Assembly: GCA_963691815.1 (NCBI GenBank)
Contig: OY829656.1
Location: 8,450,752-8,514,751 of the forward strand
Length of the DNA: 64,000 nucleotides
From: Echiichthys vipera
Lineage: Eukaryota; Chordata; Actinopteri; Perciformes; Trachinidae
Direction: 5' to 3'
The notes beneath the pieces are model-generated. The model searched no databases and was not told the DNA's origin. It was given only the letters and a program-made list of their open reading frames with translations. Made by a program: the position numbers and the translations under genes. Numbering within the stretch: the stretch's first letter is position 1; every line of letters starts with the position of its first letter. Positions 1-14,367 of this stretch are shown here, piece after piece.

Positions 1-176
1 TTTCACTGTCAAGCGGTACCCGTGAAAACCAGCACATTGATGGTAAGTGAGGTTGGATGGTGAAAAAAAGTGTCTATACTGCAGTCATTGCTGGCTCCCT
101 CAGCTCTCAGGTTTCAGTGGATGCTGCAAAAAAAAAAAAAAGACTATGGCCAAACACTCCAGTCAAGTGCACCAAG

Positions 177-210
<34 letters not shown>

Positions 211-875
211 TTGATCTACCATGGAGACAGTGGGGGAAACGACAATATCTTTTCCCCTGTACGGGCTGGAAGCTGCTGACACACCAGGGTGATATGCTGA
301 GTAGGCTCTACAGGGGTCCTCAACGGGTGATTGGGTCCTGTGGAGGAGCTTATATTGGCACAACGCCCATGTCAAGGGGCATGGAGAGGCTCTGTATGTG
401 TGTGTCCAAGCGCTTAAAAACTTTCAGGAGCCAAAGTCACAATTCAGCCCTCACTAATATCCGTGTTGTGTATATATGCATGTGTTTTTTTAAAGACAGG
501 CTAAAAATAAGATAAGATTTTCTTTTTCCAATTGCCAGTCTGTGAGTAGGCCTGATCAAGACTGCGGGGTCATTTGTCCAGGTAATGAATGCCAATAACC
601 TGACAGGTAACCTTTCTCACTGAAGACAAAAGCCAGATGCTAGCGGGTGTTTTTTTGGTCTGTGGGAACAGGGCTTCATCAAAGCTCTGAAAGCTCTCCA
701 ACTGTCACCTCAAATTGTCTATGGACAAATAAACAAGGGGTGACCCAAATAACTCCTACCACGTCACTATTGTAAATATTTCAATCCAGATATGTCTGAT
801 TGTAACAATATCTGAGGGCTGCTCACAGTGTCACGAGCACGAGAGACAGCTTTGCAGCACAATGCTCTGGAGGGG

Positions 876-1030
876 TAGGGCTGCAATTAACTATTATTTT
901 CATTATCAGAAAAAAAAACTTGTTATGTCAGTCTGGCATTTTTCCTGATAAAGAACTTAATTAAATTTAATAGTTGACAGAGTTGATTAATGTTCTATCA
1001 TTTATAAACTGACTACTTGTCTCAGCCCTA
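876..1030. mobile_element. Short hAT-like MITE with TAGGGCTG termini
   Basis: The segment starts with TAGGGCTGCAATTAAC and ends with CAGCCCTA, so the first eight bases are repeated inverted at the other end. The interior has the ATTATTTTCATTATC and 'gattaat' blocks of a teleost MITE family seen again near 15579 and 18745. At about 155 bp it is an internally deleted, non-autonomous copy. The eight bases on either side do not match, so the target duplication has decayed or the right end is misplaced. Confidence 0.55.
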
Positions 1031-1959
1031 CTCGCTATAGGGGCTATAGGTGTGGTACAAAGGGAGATGGACCCGTTATATATCTCATATCTCTCTAGTT
1101 CAGGAGCAGCTTAACAACAGCAACAACAAGACAATAACCTTGGTGGTGGTACAGTGCATACAAACTGATGAGAAGCACAGCTTATGCTGTGATGATCGCA
1201 GTTTATATGAAGAAATTCAGTTGTTGCAGCAGCACAAAGACAGATAAATACGGATGAATAGAGAAAGTCAAAAAAATAAACAAGAGGTATATAAAGGTAA
1301 AATAACAATAGAAGTAAGAGCAAGACAAAGTTACAAGATAATCAGAATGTGAAATCAGGAATACTTTAATAATCCCAGGGAGAAATGTTTAAAAGTGAAG
1401 TAAAGTGACAATCATTTGATTAATAGCACAATCAGCAATTACACTAAAACTAAAGACAATGTTATTAAATAATGGCACAATTGTGTGCATTAATTTAGCA
1501 ATATAATAGAAATATAATGTAGTGACACATTACAGCATACCATAATATAATAGCATAGTATGGGATCATGAAAGGTAAGAAATAGTACAATGAATTGTAA
1601 TTTATATGATAAAAGAGAACAGAGGCAAGACAAGGTGAACCATGTGGAGGACACCTTCAAGACCATGAACAATACATACATTATGCATCGAGATCATCAA
1701 CCTTGCTAATTAGACCCTGGGAAATACAGCATTGCAGAGTGGTCCAGAGAGACAACCTTTCAAAGCAACTCTCAACATGATGAGTTTTAAAAAACAAAGA
1801 CAAAACAAATCTGTAAGCCTGTAAAAAAAAAAAGATGTAAGGAAACTGCAGTATTATACGCCAGAGTCAACGTAACAAGAAGACTGCAATTAGCAGCTGG
1901 GACCACACAGAGGTAGGACATAATGGCGCGCACATACACGCACACGCACACGCACGCAC

Positions 1960-2000
<41 letters not shown>

Positions 2001-5000
2001 ATAAACGTATGAAAATGAATGTGAATTTAGTGTGCGTCAGTTTCTATAGTCATATTTTGGCATTAATTATGAATCCTAAGATAATGCAACTTTCATGAGA
2101 CGTTCTTTATTAATCACCATCAGTCAGAGCTCGCGGCACAGAGAGGGTTGTGTGAGGGGAGGAGGAGTGGCAGTGTATCAAGAGCGCAGATGCTGACGAA
2201 TTAGGAGTTACAAGTACCTACAGCTTTGATAGCTCTGGTATGATTCACGACAAACACATGCTCGGCGCGTCAAGGTTGAGAGGTTATGTTATTTATGCAA
2301 TGTCCCTCGCTTGAGAAAAGTTCGACGGACTCACTGTTTTATGCTTTTGTGAGATGTGACGCAAGACAGTAGATGCAATGGGGATCAAGCACACAAATTA
2401 CAAGCAGGATGTGCATTCATACGTCAACCTTTGTTTTGACTTTTTACTGTAGCGCCCTTTTTAAATAATTAGCGTCATTTTAATGGATGAGTAAACATCT
2501 GACGAAGCTCCCTCATTTCTATTCTGTCATTTTCGAGATACATCATTCTCCCATTTTCCTTCCAACCCCAAAACGTCCTTTGAGAACACACCACAGTTAT
2601 CTGGTAGAGAAAATAACTTCAATTGGGTTTAATTTAAAAACCACTCAGAGAGCGGAAGATTAAGTATTGATGCATTCCCTCGGAAAATCAAGACACCATA
2701 TGCAACATCTCGTTCTTTACTATGCAGCGTCCAGTTTCACCCTGGGTTCCCCAAAGAGGCTATACCTGACTGAAAGAGAATCCCAACCCAATCAATAAAC
2801 TGGACCAATGATACTGTTCGTCTGTCGGCTGAAATCAATGCATCTAGGTGAGGATGCTGCCGAGGAACGAGGAGGAGGCAAAGCACTATGCTAATGGGGC
2901 GAGGGGCTAATACTTTTGAAATCAGTAAAGCTTGAGTACATTGATCATTCAGATACCGCTTAATACGACGGAGCCATGGTTCACGCCACATTCCATTCAC
3001 AAAGCGTTGTGCTGAGAGGGCAGAATTACGGAAGCCAGAGATTGAAGTTCTGTCACCATAACATGGAGAAACGCCTGCATTTAAAAACCTGAGTGACTGA
3101 TCTCCTCACACTTGACTGTTTACGCTCGGTTTAAAGGGTAATCTTGAGTATTAGCAAACACTGAAAATGCATATATTATTTACTTAAAATGCTCTTTATG
3201 GATACTTATTTTGAGCGAAAACACAAACAGCTTACTTTGTATGATTAAGGCTCCATTACAAATATATACATGTACATATTTAAACCATAGACTGCATTTT
3301 AAGATGGACTTCCTCCCACTTTACAAAATTGAAGCCAAAATGTTTCAAGCAAGGAGGGTAAAATGAGGAGATGTGACTTATTAAGGTATAACACACGTGC
3401 AGTAAAGTCTGGACTGCACTTGCCAAAAGGCTGAATAGCTGGTGCACTGTCATAGAAGATGGGGGTGATTGATTCGTTTCACTGAGGCGTAGGAATACAT
3501 CGTACATGAAAAATAAAGATATGTAAATATACGCCTTCCATTTGAACATTCCCAAACAGAACTGTCAGAAAAACATGCTCATTTGGTTTCTAGATTTGGA
3601 AAAGTCTAGAAGTGCTTTTCAAATGAATTATATTAACTCTTTTCAAGTTATCCAACGTGGACAGGGTTGGAAATCTTACAGTGCTGAAGATGGAAATGGA
3701 GTTTAACTAGTTGATAATTCTGTCTGATATACAAAGTGGGGAAGAGTGCACATATATAGAGTGCAGATAAACCAAATATAAACAATATAATAATAATAAT
3801 TAATATAAATGAATCCAAAAACCCAATGTACACAATGGCAGAGACGTAAACAGGAGTAACACTGACTGTCCTGATTATTGACTGCTGGCTTTAACAGTGC
3901 TTTTGCACTATATATAGTTTCTACCTATGATAATGTGGTACATAGATACACAGTTTGCACAAAGCCCATCAAAACTGGCCCCCAATGAATCATTATTTCA
4001 GTAATGGTAAAATAACTATCTGAATATTGAAATGTAATAATTGATGAATATTTAAGTAAGACAATCCTTTCTAAATGTAAAGTAGTTTGACACGGAACAC
4101 AGAAAGTGGACTCTGAAATGTTAATGCAGAGTACATTTAGAGTACGACCCGGCCATCAAATCACACTGAGTGACTGCACCCTGTGTGGATAAGCCCACTG
4201 GACAGGGATCAAAAAACCTCCTAGCATCGATCCCTTCCTGCTCTGTCTTTGGAGAATACGCCTCTGCTTCTAATCCGATCCAATGCTGTCTGCCTCTGTA
4301 CTGTGTGATCAGCCTGTGTACGAGCCATTTCTCAGATTTTGCTGACAGGTTTCCATTTGTGCACGTCGCCGCTGTGCCATATGCGTGGAAGCTTTTTGCC
4401 ATCAGGCAATGCTGGATATGATGAGGGCGACGCACTTTGCTCAAGTTCTAGTGGCGGAAGTTTAATATCTCTACACAGACGCTGGCAGAGGGATCAGAGT
4501 CTGAGTGCATGTGACACTTGAATGTGCATGTGACACTACACCGTGTAAGAAGTGCTCTAAAAAAACTGTTTGCTTTACAGCGGCTTCTTCTCCCACGTGA
4601 TTACTGAATATTTTATTGCAGTAGTAAAGCCATATTTCACGGTCTGTAGTAGTCGAGCTGCTACTGGGACACACTAGGGTCTTTGATATTGAGCATCCAA
4701 TTGAATGCATTGAGAGGCCGATGCAGGAAGGCTTACTGTGCGATTAAACTAGTTGTAAATCCAAGACATTTTGCTATTGGCATTCCCCATCTCTCAAGCC
4801 ATCATAGAGAGTGAGCCCTGCTTAGGGCCACGATGATCTCTACCTTGCCCTGATCATCTTCGATCTTTATTGATGGGAATTTCATTACAACATGGTGGAA
4901 AATACTCACATGTGCTTTTGATCAGCATAAGGAAGGCTGCATGTGCCTTGGACGGCAATAAAGAGAATATGGTGGCTTGAGTTATCTTGTGTTAGCAGGG

Positions 5001-8000
5001 CGTTTCATATCAAGTAGTTCACGTTTAAGACCATGCTCTTGGAGGAGGTACTTCTTGCACAAATGAACAAATGCATTGCTTGTTTATGGCAGAGACAGAA
5101 CTACTGCCTCGTTGAAACACGGTGCTTCCCTGTTTACCTAAGAGATTTGTATGGAGCTATGAAGTTTGAGGTATATTTATTTTCCTAAAGGGACAAAGTA
5201 TATTGATGAAAAATTTAAAAAAATTAAAAAATGTAAATATACAGGATTATAGCCAAAGGCTAATTTCCAGGTAGATAATACAATAAAACAAATCAGAGTA
5301 AAACATTATAATAGACACAATAGATAATACCAAACTACAACAGATCAGCAGCAGTGGACAAAGATGTTTGTTTTAAGATGTTTGGAAAATGAGTAGATCG
5401 CGTTTTGCACTTGGTATAGAGTTCCAGGTATTGGTTGCTCTGTAGGAAAAAATTGCTTAGCCAACAGAAATTCTCCTGAAGGGAACAGTGCAGTTGCCTC
5501 TGGAGCCTGCTCTGGTTGGGCTGTTTATGTTCCTTTTAATATATTTTTGTAAAGGTGGTGGAGCTAGACCATGGTTTATTCTATAACAAAGAGCAAATGC
5601 TCACTGTCTTCTATTTCAAACCGTCACAAAAGCAGAGCGCCTCTGAAGGACACATTTGATGAATCTGTTTACTTAAATCACTATCATCATTGAGCAGCCA
5701 TCATCATCATCTTCATCTGTGTACACTAGAGCGCTAATACAGCCTAATTGCAGTCTCTAAACAGAGCATCTCTTGAATATTCATGAACACTACAGAGCTC
5801 ATTGTCTTTACAGGCGTGACGATTTCAGCTATGGATCTCAACTGATAATTGGACAAGGATAGGGAGATGCGCACAGAGGGTGTGCCCGTGCAACTCCGTC
5901 TTCAATTCCAGTGGTGAGACGATCCCCACGGGCGGACTTTCATGTGGTCACACTGTCTTTGAGTTTGCTAGCATGTGCATTAATTACCCTGAGAGTGTTT
6001 TTTTGATCTTCATCTGCTGGACAGCTTTTATGATGACACAAAAGAGTCATACCGCTGGAAAATTAAAAGCAGCCATTAAGGCTTGATCTGGATGGGTTTT
6101 TTTTCTCCCCTGGCTGTTTGTGTGCCTCGCTAATGTGATGAAACTCTATTCAAAAACAACTAGTGGGGCATGTGATTCATACACCATACCTTGTTGCTAA
6201 GGTTACTCACCAAATTAGAATGAACTTGAACAACCGGTGCTCCTACAGATCAATAGAGGGTATAGATCGGGGATGCACAAATCAACTGTCAAAGTTTTAT
6301 TGGATGTTTCATTGCCAACCGATATCAATTACTGATTTTCTCCTTGACCAGTAATGCCTGTTTATTTTAACATCAATCATTCACCTAGCACTTCACCACG
6401 GACTCTCTTTCCCTTGTCTGTTTAATTCTGCTCTCTGAAGCCGTTTTCTCATACGAACTCTGGACAATTACAAGAGAAACAGGTCATGCAGGCATTGTTT
6501 GGAGTCAGGAGGTTGTCCGTGTGAGATACAGTAAGTTCTCACTTCTTGTAAATACTCTGTTTGGTTTGGGCAAGGGGTGGTGCTGGGTAGTGCGTGCAGG
6601 AGGACAAGACCAAGTAAAAATGAGTACTACAACACTGACAGGAGGCTACCGACACAGAAGTGCTATCAGGCCGGGTCAAGAGCGTATACAAAGACGGGTG
6701 AAGGGAGAAGGGTTACTGGCTAGGCTAAAGCTAACTCCTAATCGGCTATCACTACGCTAAATTTTCCTCGCCAATGTACATTTTGGTGAGGAAAATGGAT
6801 GGAGTATGGCTGCGGTATGGTATAAATGATTTTCACTGTAACATGGTAACAACAGTGTTAAATCGATTCAGATTCTTAGAAGGGAAGAATTTTGATTCTT
6901 TCATGAATCAATTTTTCCAACACTCCCTATGCAAAAACAGTATGACGTATTCCAATCAATAACACAATACAAAGGAAACAAAAAAAGATAACAAAGTGAT
7001 AACTATATTTATATGTATGTTTTGAAAACATTCCCCTCATGCATTTAGACAAAAACAAGTGTGTACAATATGTGTATGATATGTGTATGCACTGTACTGT
7101 GTAGTTGTAAAGTGGGATGAGGTATGAAGAGGCTGCACAGATGTCAGGTAAATCTTCACAAACAGGGTGCCGTGTCACTGAGAATGAAAGAGGAGATGTG
7201 AAATTGGACCTCTGCACACAGAGAAATCACTACGGGAGGCTGTATCGTACATCTAAAGGCTGTCAAGACGGAGGGGGAGCAAGACGAGAGCACTTCAGAG
7301 GATAATTCTGCACTGCAGCATGGGGACTCTCGCATGCACAGCACTGTCACAAAGAAACATCATCTGGACCGTGTGAAAACTTCTGAGGTTACCATAGCAA
7401 TGTGTGTGTGTGTGTGTGTAATTCTCTCTATGTTATGTTACAGAGCTGCCACAGCATCTCCTAGTCCCTGCATTGGCATAATTAATTCACTGTGATTCAC
7501 AACTGCTGGGCCAGCACCGGCACATTGTGTATTCATTCCCGGGCAAGGCATTGTGCTGGACTTAAGGTGAACTACCTATGTTTTATAATCATATCTGAAG
7601 TCAGATGATACATACAGATGGACAGTCTACACTGCAAGCCAATGTTAGTTTAAGTTACTCCTGCAGCACAGTGTGATCTCCAGTGAATAAGCAATGGACT
7701 TATTGGACAGCCCAGCGTGACTCCTCGAAGGTCATCATCCCACACCAGCACCCTGAAACCAAGTCAGCCCCTGCATAATTATTTAAAGTGATAAAGAGAT
7801 GTAAACATAACTGGCGTCCTCCTCAGCTGAGCTGGAGGAGGATGAGCCTCTCGTCCATGAGCAGGCTTCCTTCTGGGTCCTATGCATACATGAAACTGTT
7901 CACCTCCACATCTGTGGATTATTTTGAGTAAACAGGCCATGATTTCTGGAAAAAGACGTTGCTCTTGAGTTTTTCAAATGTATTTTTTAGCAGCTTTGAG

Positions 8001-9239
8001 CACCGCAAGCCATCTTGTTCCAGTATATTGGAGAGAAGACAGACATCTGTACGGCTGGTATCTCCAATCAGCACAACTCACACTAAAACAATCTAGAGTC
8101 ATAAATAGAACCACAGGTAAGAGGGAAATATGTAGCTTATTATTTGGGGGTACTGACAGGGTTCCCTGTTATATGCTTATTTTTTAATTGCCTAGCTTTA
8201 TTCTAGTGCATTATGAAATATATTGGATTCTTATAAAATGATGCAGGAAATGTGAAGTTTGGTTAAACCTTCCACCGTATGGTTAACACTACACACTGAC
8301 TCATGCATAACCACTTACAGTACGTAGACAGCTGTTCAGTGGATCCAAATGTTCTTCCTCAAATATGTTTCAAACCTGTTCTTCTAATTAAAAACTGAAT
8401 CCCAACACCCAACCGTAACTGCTCACACTATCCTTGTGCATCTCCAGGACCTGGCTTCACAAACCACTGGGCCGCTACACACTGAGGTGAAGAAATAGAC
8501 CACGCTACAGGGTTAAAATGTCATAGTAACCTTTCGACTGTTCACAGAGGGATACATTAGGGATCTATTTAGAGCCTGGTGAGAGGTGGTGGGAGGGAAT
8601 GCAGTAGAGGGACAGGAGGAGGAGGAGTAGTGGTCACAAACAGTCTTATAGAAAAGAAAGATTGTGATAGCAAACTGTAAAAAGAATTCTTTACTCTCAA
8701 TGTATATACTGCTCAGGTAATGAGTTTTGGAAAACTCTATTTTCAGCGCCTCAAAGGTGAAAATTACACTGAGGGCTAAATAATGCATCTTCACTTCCAA
8801 CACCAGCTGTCCTCAGATGAACACAGAACACAAAAGGGCAGTGTGTGCTTCAGCGGGATGGTGCTGATGTAACACAAGTTATTCACCTCATCATTTTCAG
8901 GGAAATGTACAAACATTCAGTATGTTGTTCCATGCATTAATCAGAACAAAGACGATGTTTTTTAAGTGCAAGACAAAAAGCTTCATTTAGGTCCTGTGTT
9001 CATAAAGCCTTTTTCTCTGGCAGAAAGGCACTGGCAGGGCGTTTTGAAGCACTGCCTGTGGGTTCACTACAGCTAACAACAGCTTACAACTCCTGCGGTG
9101 ATAAAAGCACAACACTCACCAGCAACATTCAGCGTTCGGCCGATCGGCTCCCACAAATGGGCTTTTCTGTCTTTGTTGTGATATTTTCCTGAACAGGAGT
9201 GACAGAGACAACACCATAGTTTTCTGAAAAGCATTACGT

Positions 9240-9700
9240 GGAGGTGCTGGATCGGACATTAAACAGACATTTACCCTGCCAGCGCCCTAGTACAAAGTCT
9301 GTGTAAAGTCCGATTGAGCCCAAAGAGAGAGAAATGACAGCTAGGGAGCAGAGTGTTAATGATGATTCAGTCATGCAGCACACGTGAAACTGGAAGAAGA
9401 AGGGTGATTTACACGAAAATGCCAACAAAAGGGGAGAGATGACAAATGCTGTAATTGTCATGCAAATTCAGAAAATGGCAAGAGACTTGGTTGTTTATGA
9501 ACAAATTGAACCATCTACCTGAACACATTGTAATGAGAATCAGGTCCTACCCCCTGCACGCTCTACCCAGGCGCCAACCCTCGCCTAAAACAAACAATCT
9601 CCCGTTGCGTGCTACATGTGTGACAAGTCAACTTCGGACAATGTCCGGACCTGATCCGTTGGGCATTGCCCGCAGTTCATCTGAGAAAACAGCTTAGGAA
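9240..9700 (+). repeat. Unclassified interspersed repeat, copy A
   Basis: This is the best preserved of three copies in the window; the others are near 44385 and 57290. Shared blocks in the same order include 'ccctagtacaaagtct', 'ggtgatttacac', 'gcaagagac' followed by 'tgtttatg', and 'cccctcgcctaaa'. No coding capacity or clear termini are visible. Edges are approximate. Confidence 0.55.
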
Positions 9701-12700
9701 GAGACAGAATGCGCTAAAAAGCTGAAGCCTGGCATGTCCGACACTTCCTTTAGGAGTGTATTTAAGGTGAGAAAAAACTGTGGCCTAGTTCTTTCCCCTT
9801 AGCAGTACCAAGTTAAAGCACAGGCAGGAAACAATGTGTTCTGGCCCAGATACGCATGACTCCTGTTAGTCCTCACAGGTATTTAGGACAAGCACCATAG
9901 CTGTATATTCAGTCCAGCAGTCAGATGTGTGCTCACATGATGCCTCAGCCCAAACCTACCTTTCAATTCCTTTAAAATATTACACAACACCTTTTTAGAA
10001 CTCTTCTAAAATCGACTGAGACACATCTCTTTCGACACCTGTAAGTAGCAGTGCGAGTGTTTTTATAGTCCTCCGATCTATGGAGTGAAAGAGGCTTGTT
10101 TGCATACACACTCCCCCGGGGTGTAACGGGCAGCTGGAAAGGAGGAGCTTCTGTCAGATTTAATAGTGTCACATTTCTGTGGCCATTCACTGTAGAGCAT
10201 TTCAAGAATGACAATATGGATGTGTGTGTTTGCGTTTGTGTGCCACCAGTTAGTCAGTGTGTTTGCATGAGCAGAAGTAAACGGGTTACTGTTGGCTGTC
10301 TACAGTAATCTGAGATCTTGAAGGTCATGTTAATTAGAAACTCAGTTTCCTTAATTAGGAGTAAAGGATTAAGCCATGTGTACATTTAACATTGACTGGG
10401 TTTCTTACTGGGTTTTTACAAAAGCACTTATGCATGACGTAGACTTCAGATGGGATGTTTTGTGCAGCTGGATGAAAGAGGAGATTATTACTTGTAGTGG
10501 TGCATCCTACTGTCCAAAATAATTAAATCCAAAAGCCCTTGGTTAAAAAAAATATGGTTGGGGGTAGGGGAGAAATCAGATTACTGACCAATTGCATGTA
10601 AACAGGGGTTTTACAGTAACACGCTCTGAATTCCAACCGTAACCCCATTTATCCTAATAATCTTGTTTCTTGTGAGCATGTCACCATTATGTGTGACGAA
10701 CCCTCTGGCAACACAAGTGAGCTCAAAGCCCTACATAAAGATGTGCAGTGGGGGTGGGAGTCACCTTCCTCTGACCTCATTCTCTCTGTTAGAAACAGCC
10801 CCCTGAAAAGATCTAATCTCAGATGGATGGCCATAAAAAAATATAATTTCATTAGCAGTTTAAAAGTTTGCCTATTGCCACGATCATAGACACATAAATG
10901 TAAAATTGTGAGACAGTTTACTATGTTGCTTTTGTTAAGTTAAGAATATATTACTATGGATTTTACCATTTGAAGGAGTTGTCACTACACCACAACATCA
11001 TAGATCAATAAATTATTGGAATTAACTGTTGGTTGTCCAATCATAGCACAGCAACTGTAACTAGGCACAACAAGTCTGTCAAGATTTCTCTGCATTCTTC
11101 TAAAACCAAAAGAAGTAAAAGTGTAAGGAATGATTTCAACTGTTTCTTTATTTCAATGTCATGTGGATGTCATGCAGTCAGCAAGTCCATACAGTAAGGT
11201 TTTGGAAGTTTAGTTTGAGCTTGAAACACTAACAAGTCAGCAAAGATTACATTGTTACCAAATTCATGGAGCTAACGTTAGCTTAATTAATTAGCCAGCT
11301 ACAGCTGATGAGATCTGCCATCATCTCTTGTCATTTAAGCCGGTAAAATGTCTGCGTCTTTCCGAAATCAAGGGCTTACTGAATTTTGAGGGTTAAATCT
11401 TCCACTGTATATCATGTAAACTGTATTTATGCCATGCGTAAAAATCTTGACAGGCATAGCAATTGTTATTGAGAATGAATGGTCAGTCCTCCTCTAACTT
11501 TATCAGTGCTCAGCCATGGCATTGACTGCTAATTTCGATATATCTTGTTGCACATAAAAAACACCATATGGACCTGTTAAAAAAAAAGAGTTTAAAAACC
11601 TGCTATTCATGGGAGGTAGTCTTTAAAAATGTAAACAATTTTGATAAAGGAACAATGCAGGGCTGGTTTTAATTGGTTTCCATGGGATATAATGTCTGGG
11701 TTGGCTGCTATATTCAATGCAGGAGCTGAGGGTTTCTCACAACACTGCACAAAGGCCTCTGCACAAACAGATACTACACACACAAACACACACAAACACA
11801 CCGTAATAAATGGGATTACAAACTACAGAGAGTTTACATCTGTCAGTCTGTCAAGTAACTTCATTCGACTTTGTGGTTTGCGACCCTAGTCTTTATCCTC
11901 CTCATTTGCTACGAGGTTGCCTGAGCATATAAACGGGCACAGTGAAAAAGTACTTAAAGTTTCATTCACGTTTCCCGCAGGAATTGGCAAGGCGAGAGCG
12001 CTGCTTCTCTTCTTCCCTCTGTCATGAATCTAGTTCAGTAATCGAAGCAGTGGGAATTAACTGAATGCAGGCTGAATGTGTTTCTCAATAAAAGAACTGC
12101 ACGACCCGAGAGCCAAATATTGAACTAACCTGACTTCTTCTGCAAGGCTGACTAAAGATAACAGATGTGTTTCCTTTATTAAATGCTCCTCTAGTCAATA
12201 ATGGTCTTTAAGTTGCCATGAAAAAGTCAAGCAGATTTATGGTCAACAATAATCGTCTGGAAAGGTTGGAAAAGTGTGAACGCAGTGACACAAACAGCAG
12301 AAAGAAAAGACAAAACAATCAGCAGGTGTGAGAGAATCCACACAGATACTCCTCCACCATATAACCCCATTTTAATGGCATTGCCCTTGTCTTAATCCAT
12401 TCCTCCCTGCACAGAAACAGGCACAGAGGCACACACCTCAACAAGTAGGAGTGACCTTTCTTCCCTCTGTTGTCACCTCGGCATCAAGCTGAGCTTTTGT
12501 CTTTGAAGACGCTCTGACACTAGAGGTGCAACGACTCTCATCACCTGTACATCACCTGAAGCAAACAAGGTTACATAAGACTTGAGAAATGGACGGAAAG
12601 TACATGAGGGACTGTCAACGGCTTTTATGAGGCGTTGTAGCTTGTTGTTGAAGGAAAGGAATTGTTCCAAACTGAAAAGGCAACCGGTACACTATGATTG

Positions 12701-13689
12701 ATGAGACAGAAGGGCTTCTTCACGGAGGCCGCTTTGACATGCAACAGTAGAAAAAGCACAGGTGTAAATAATCAGATGAATAAAAGATGAATTCTGTTTA
12801 GCTACTTCAGTGTCAGGATCCTGCCATGCTGGCTCACTGTCACATCATCATGGCTTACTGGGACAACTGAATATACAGAGCCGTCGCTGATGTTATTAGC
12901 AACACCTGCGCATCTCTTACAATCACAAGTCAAAATGTCTACTCTGAAATAGAGCCAACAGAAAAGCTGCTGCTAGCAGAAGGTGCAGTCATTCAGATGT
13001 AAAATCACTGTCAGATCTGAGTTACCAGGAATTGGTTATTATCATAAGCTACCAATTATGCAGCGGTTGAATATACATACAACACCACTTTTAAATGAAA
13101 TAGTCCAATGGAATATTTTTCAGAAATTTCAAGTTTAAATGTAACATGTCTGAATGCGAGCTAAATAAGAACATTCAAATTTGTGTAGGAAACGAGTTTA
13201 CCTTGGAGGGAAACGCTGTAAGTAACACACTTGACTCACTGGGAATCACCACTGGAAGGGAGACGTAAGCAGGGAGCAAGAGTGGCACGTAAAGCTTTGA
13301 TCGAGACACGGCAGACGGTGTGCGAGCTACGAGCATGTACAGACGTTTATGCTCAACCTGTTGTTCATGCCAGGGTTCTTTTTTTGACAAAGGTCTGAGA
13401 AGAACTCCTTTAAGGAATAACTCTTTTATTATTTGTGAGAGAGAGAAAAAAACATGCTGAGAAAAGTTTTGCTGTCATATCTGCTTGCACTACCTAACTG
13501 TCCTCTCTTGGTCTTTGTCGGAGTTACATGCTCACACTCAGACACACACAAACACACACACACACACACTATCAGCAACAACAATCATGTATGTGACGGA
13601 AAGTAGTAAGTTACTTTATACGTGGTGATGATAAATGTACGTAGCAGAGCAGTGTGTGTACAGTTTATTGAGTCCATGCTTATTTTCTT

Positions 13690-14367
13690 ACTACGTACTG
13701 ATTAAAGTGAAGGGAGTTAGCCCCAAAGCTAACAACAACTTCAGCTTAAGCTCACTATGATGGGCCAACCTTTTTTATGTAAGGGCTATTTTCAATTGAG
13801 TGAACCGCTCCTCCGACTTTTGTTAAACGCCACTTTAGTCACATTGTAATGATGAGCCGCTCCTCAGAGTCAGAAACGTTTAGCTGTTGGCCGTTAGCGA
13901 CAGGTGATGAGGATAGTACAACAAGCACATCGGCGAGTCGGTCACACTATGGTGAGCGCAAATATAACGTTGGAGCTGGAAGGTTCTCGGTCAGCTACGG
14001 CAGCAACAGAGAGAGAGCTGTGTATAAGACGAGGATGGCGTGTTGCCGATGCTCCACTGTTGTTGGGTACGTGAATGGAAACGCATCCAACATGTAAATG
14101 CACATTGGATTAGATGATTAGATGGAGTGATTCATTTGTTTGTTAATTGGCCCCTTTGTTCACCCGACACCATGGCTCATACATATCACTCTTAACTCTT
14201 GTTGATTATGAATTTATTTAACATTCAGTGCACACAAAACAAGAAGGGCTTTATGAAAACAAGACAAAAAATGGGAACAGAGCAGTTGTGTTGGTTGATT
14301 GTCATTCCCTGTGGTTGGCTTGTTAATAGCATGGTATGGCAAAATTGCGGTTACAGCGACAGCCCTA
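13690..14367 (+). mobile_element. Degenerate hAT-type transposon with BED zinc-finger remnant
   Basis: The right end (…CGACAGCCCTA at 14367) matches inverted the TAGGGCTGTCGC-type terminus typical of teleost hAT elements. Upstream, an open frame at 13849-14097 encodes 82 residues. Its last part reads MACCRCSTVVGYVNGNASNM, which looks like the first half of a BED zinc finger (C-x2-C followed by GN-x-SN), the DNA-binding domain at the N-terminus of hAT transposases. The frame stops before the His pair of the finger, and no catalytic domain follows, so this is a broken copy. The left boundary is not defined. Confidence 0.5.
13849..14097 (+). pseudogene. Fragment of hAT transposase, BED zinc finger N-terminus
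   Basis: An 82-residue frame with a Ser/Thr-rich lead (residues 1-50) followed by a CCRC segment and NGNASN. In BED fingers this pattern precedes the HL…H zinc ligands, which are absent here because of the stop at 14095-14097. It is judged a transposon relic and not a host gene because it lies inside an element with a hAT-like end and has no conserved continuation. Confidence 0.45.
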
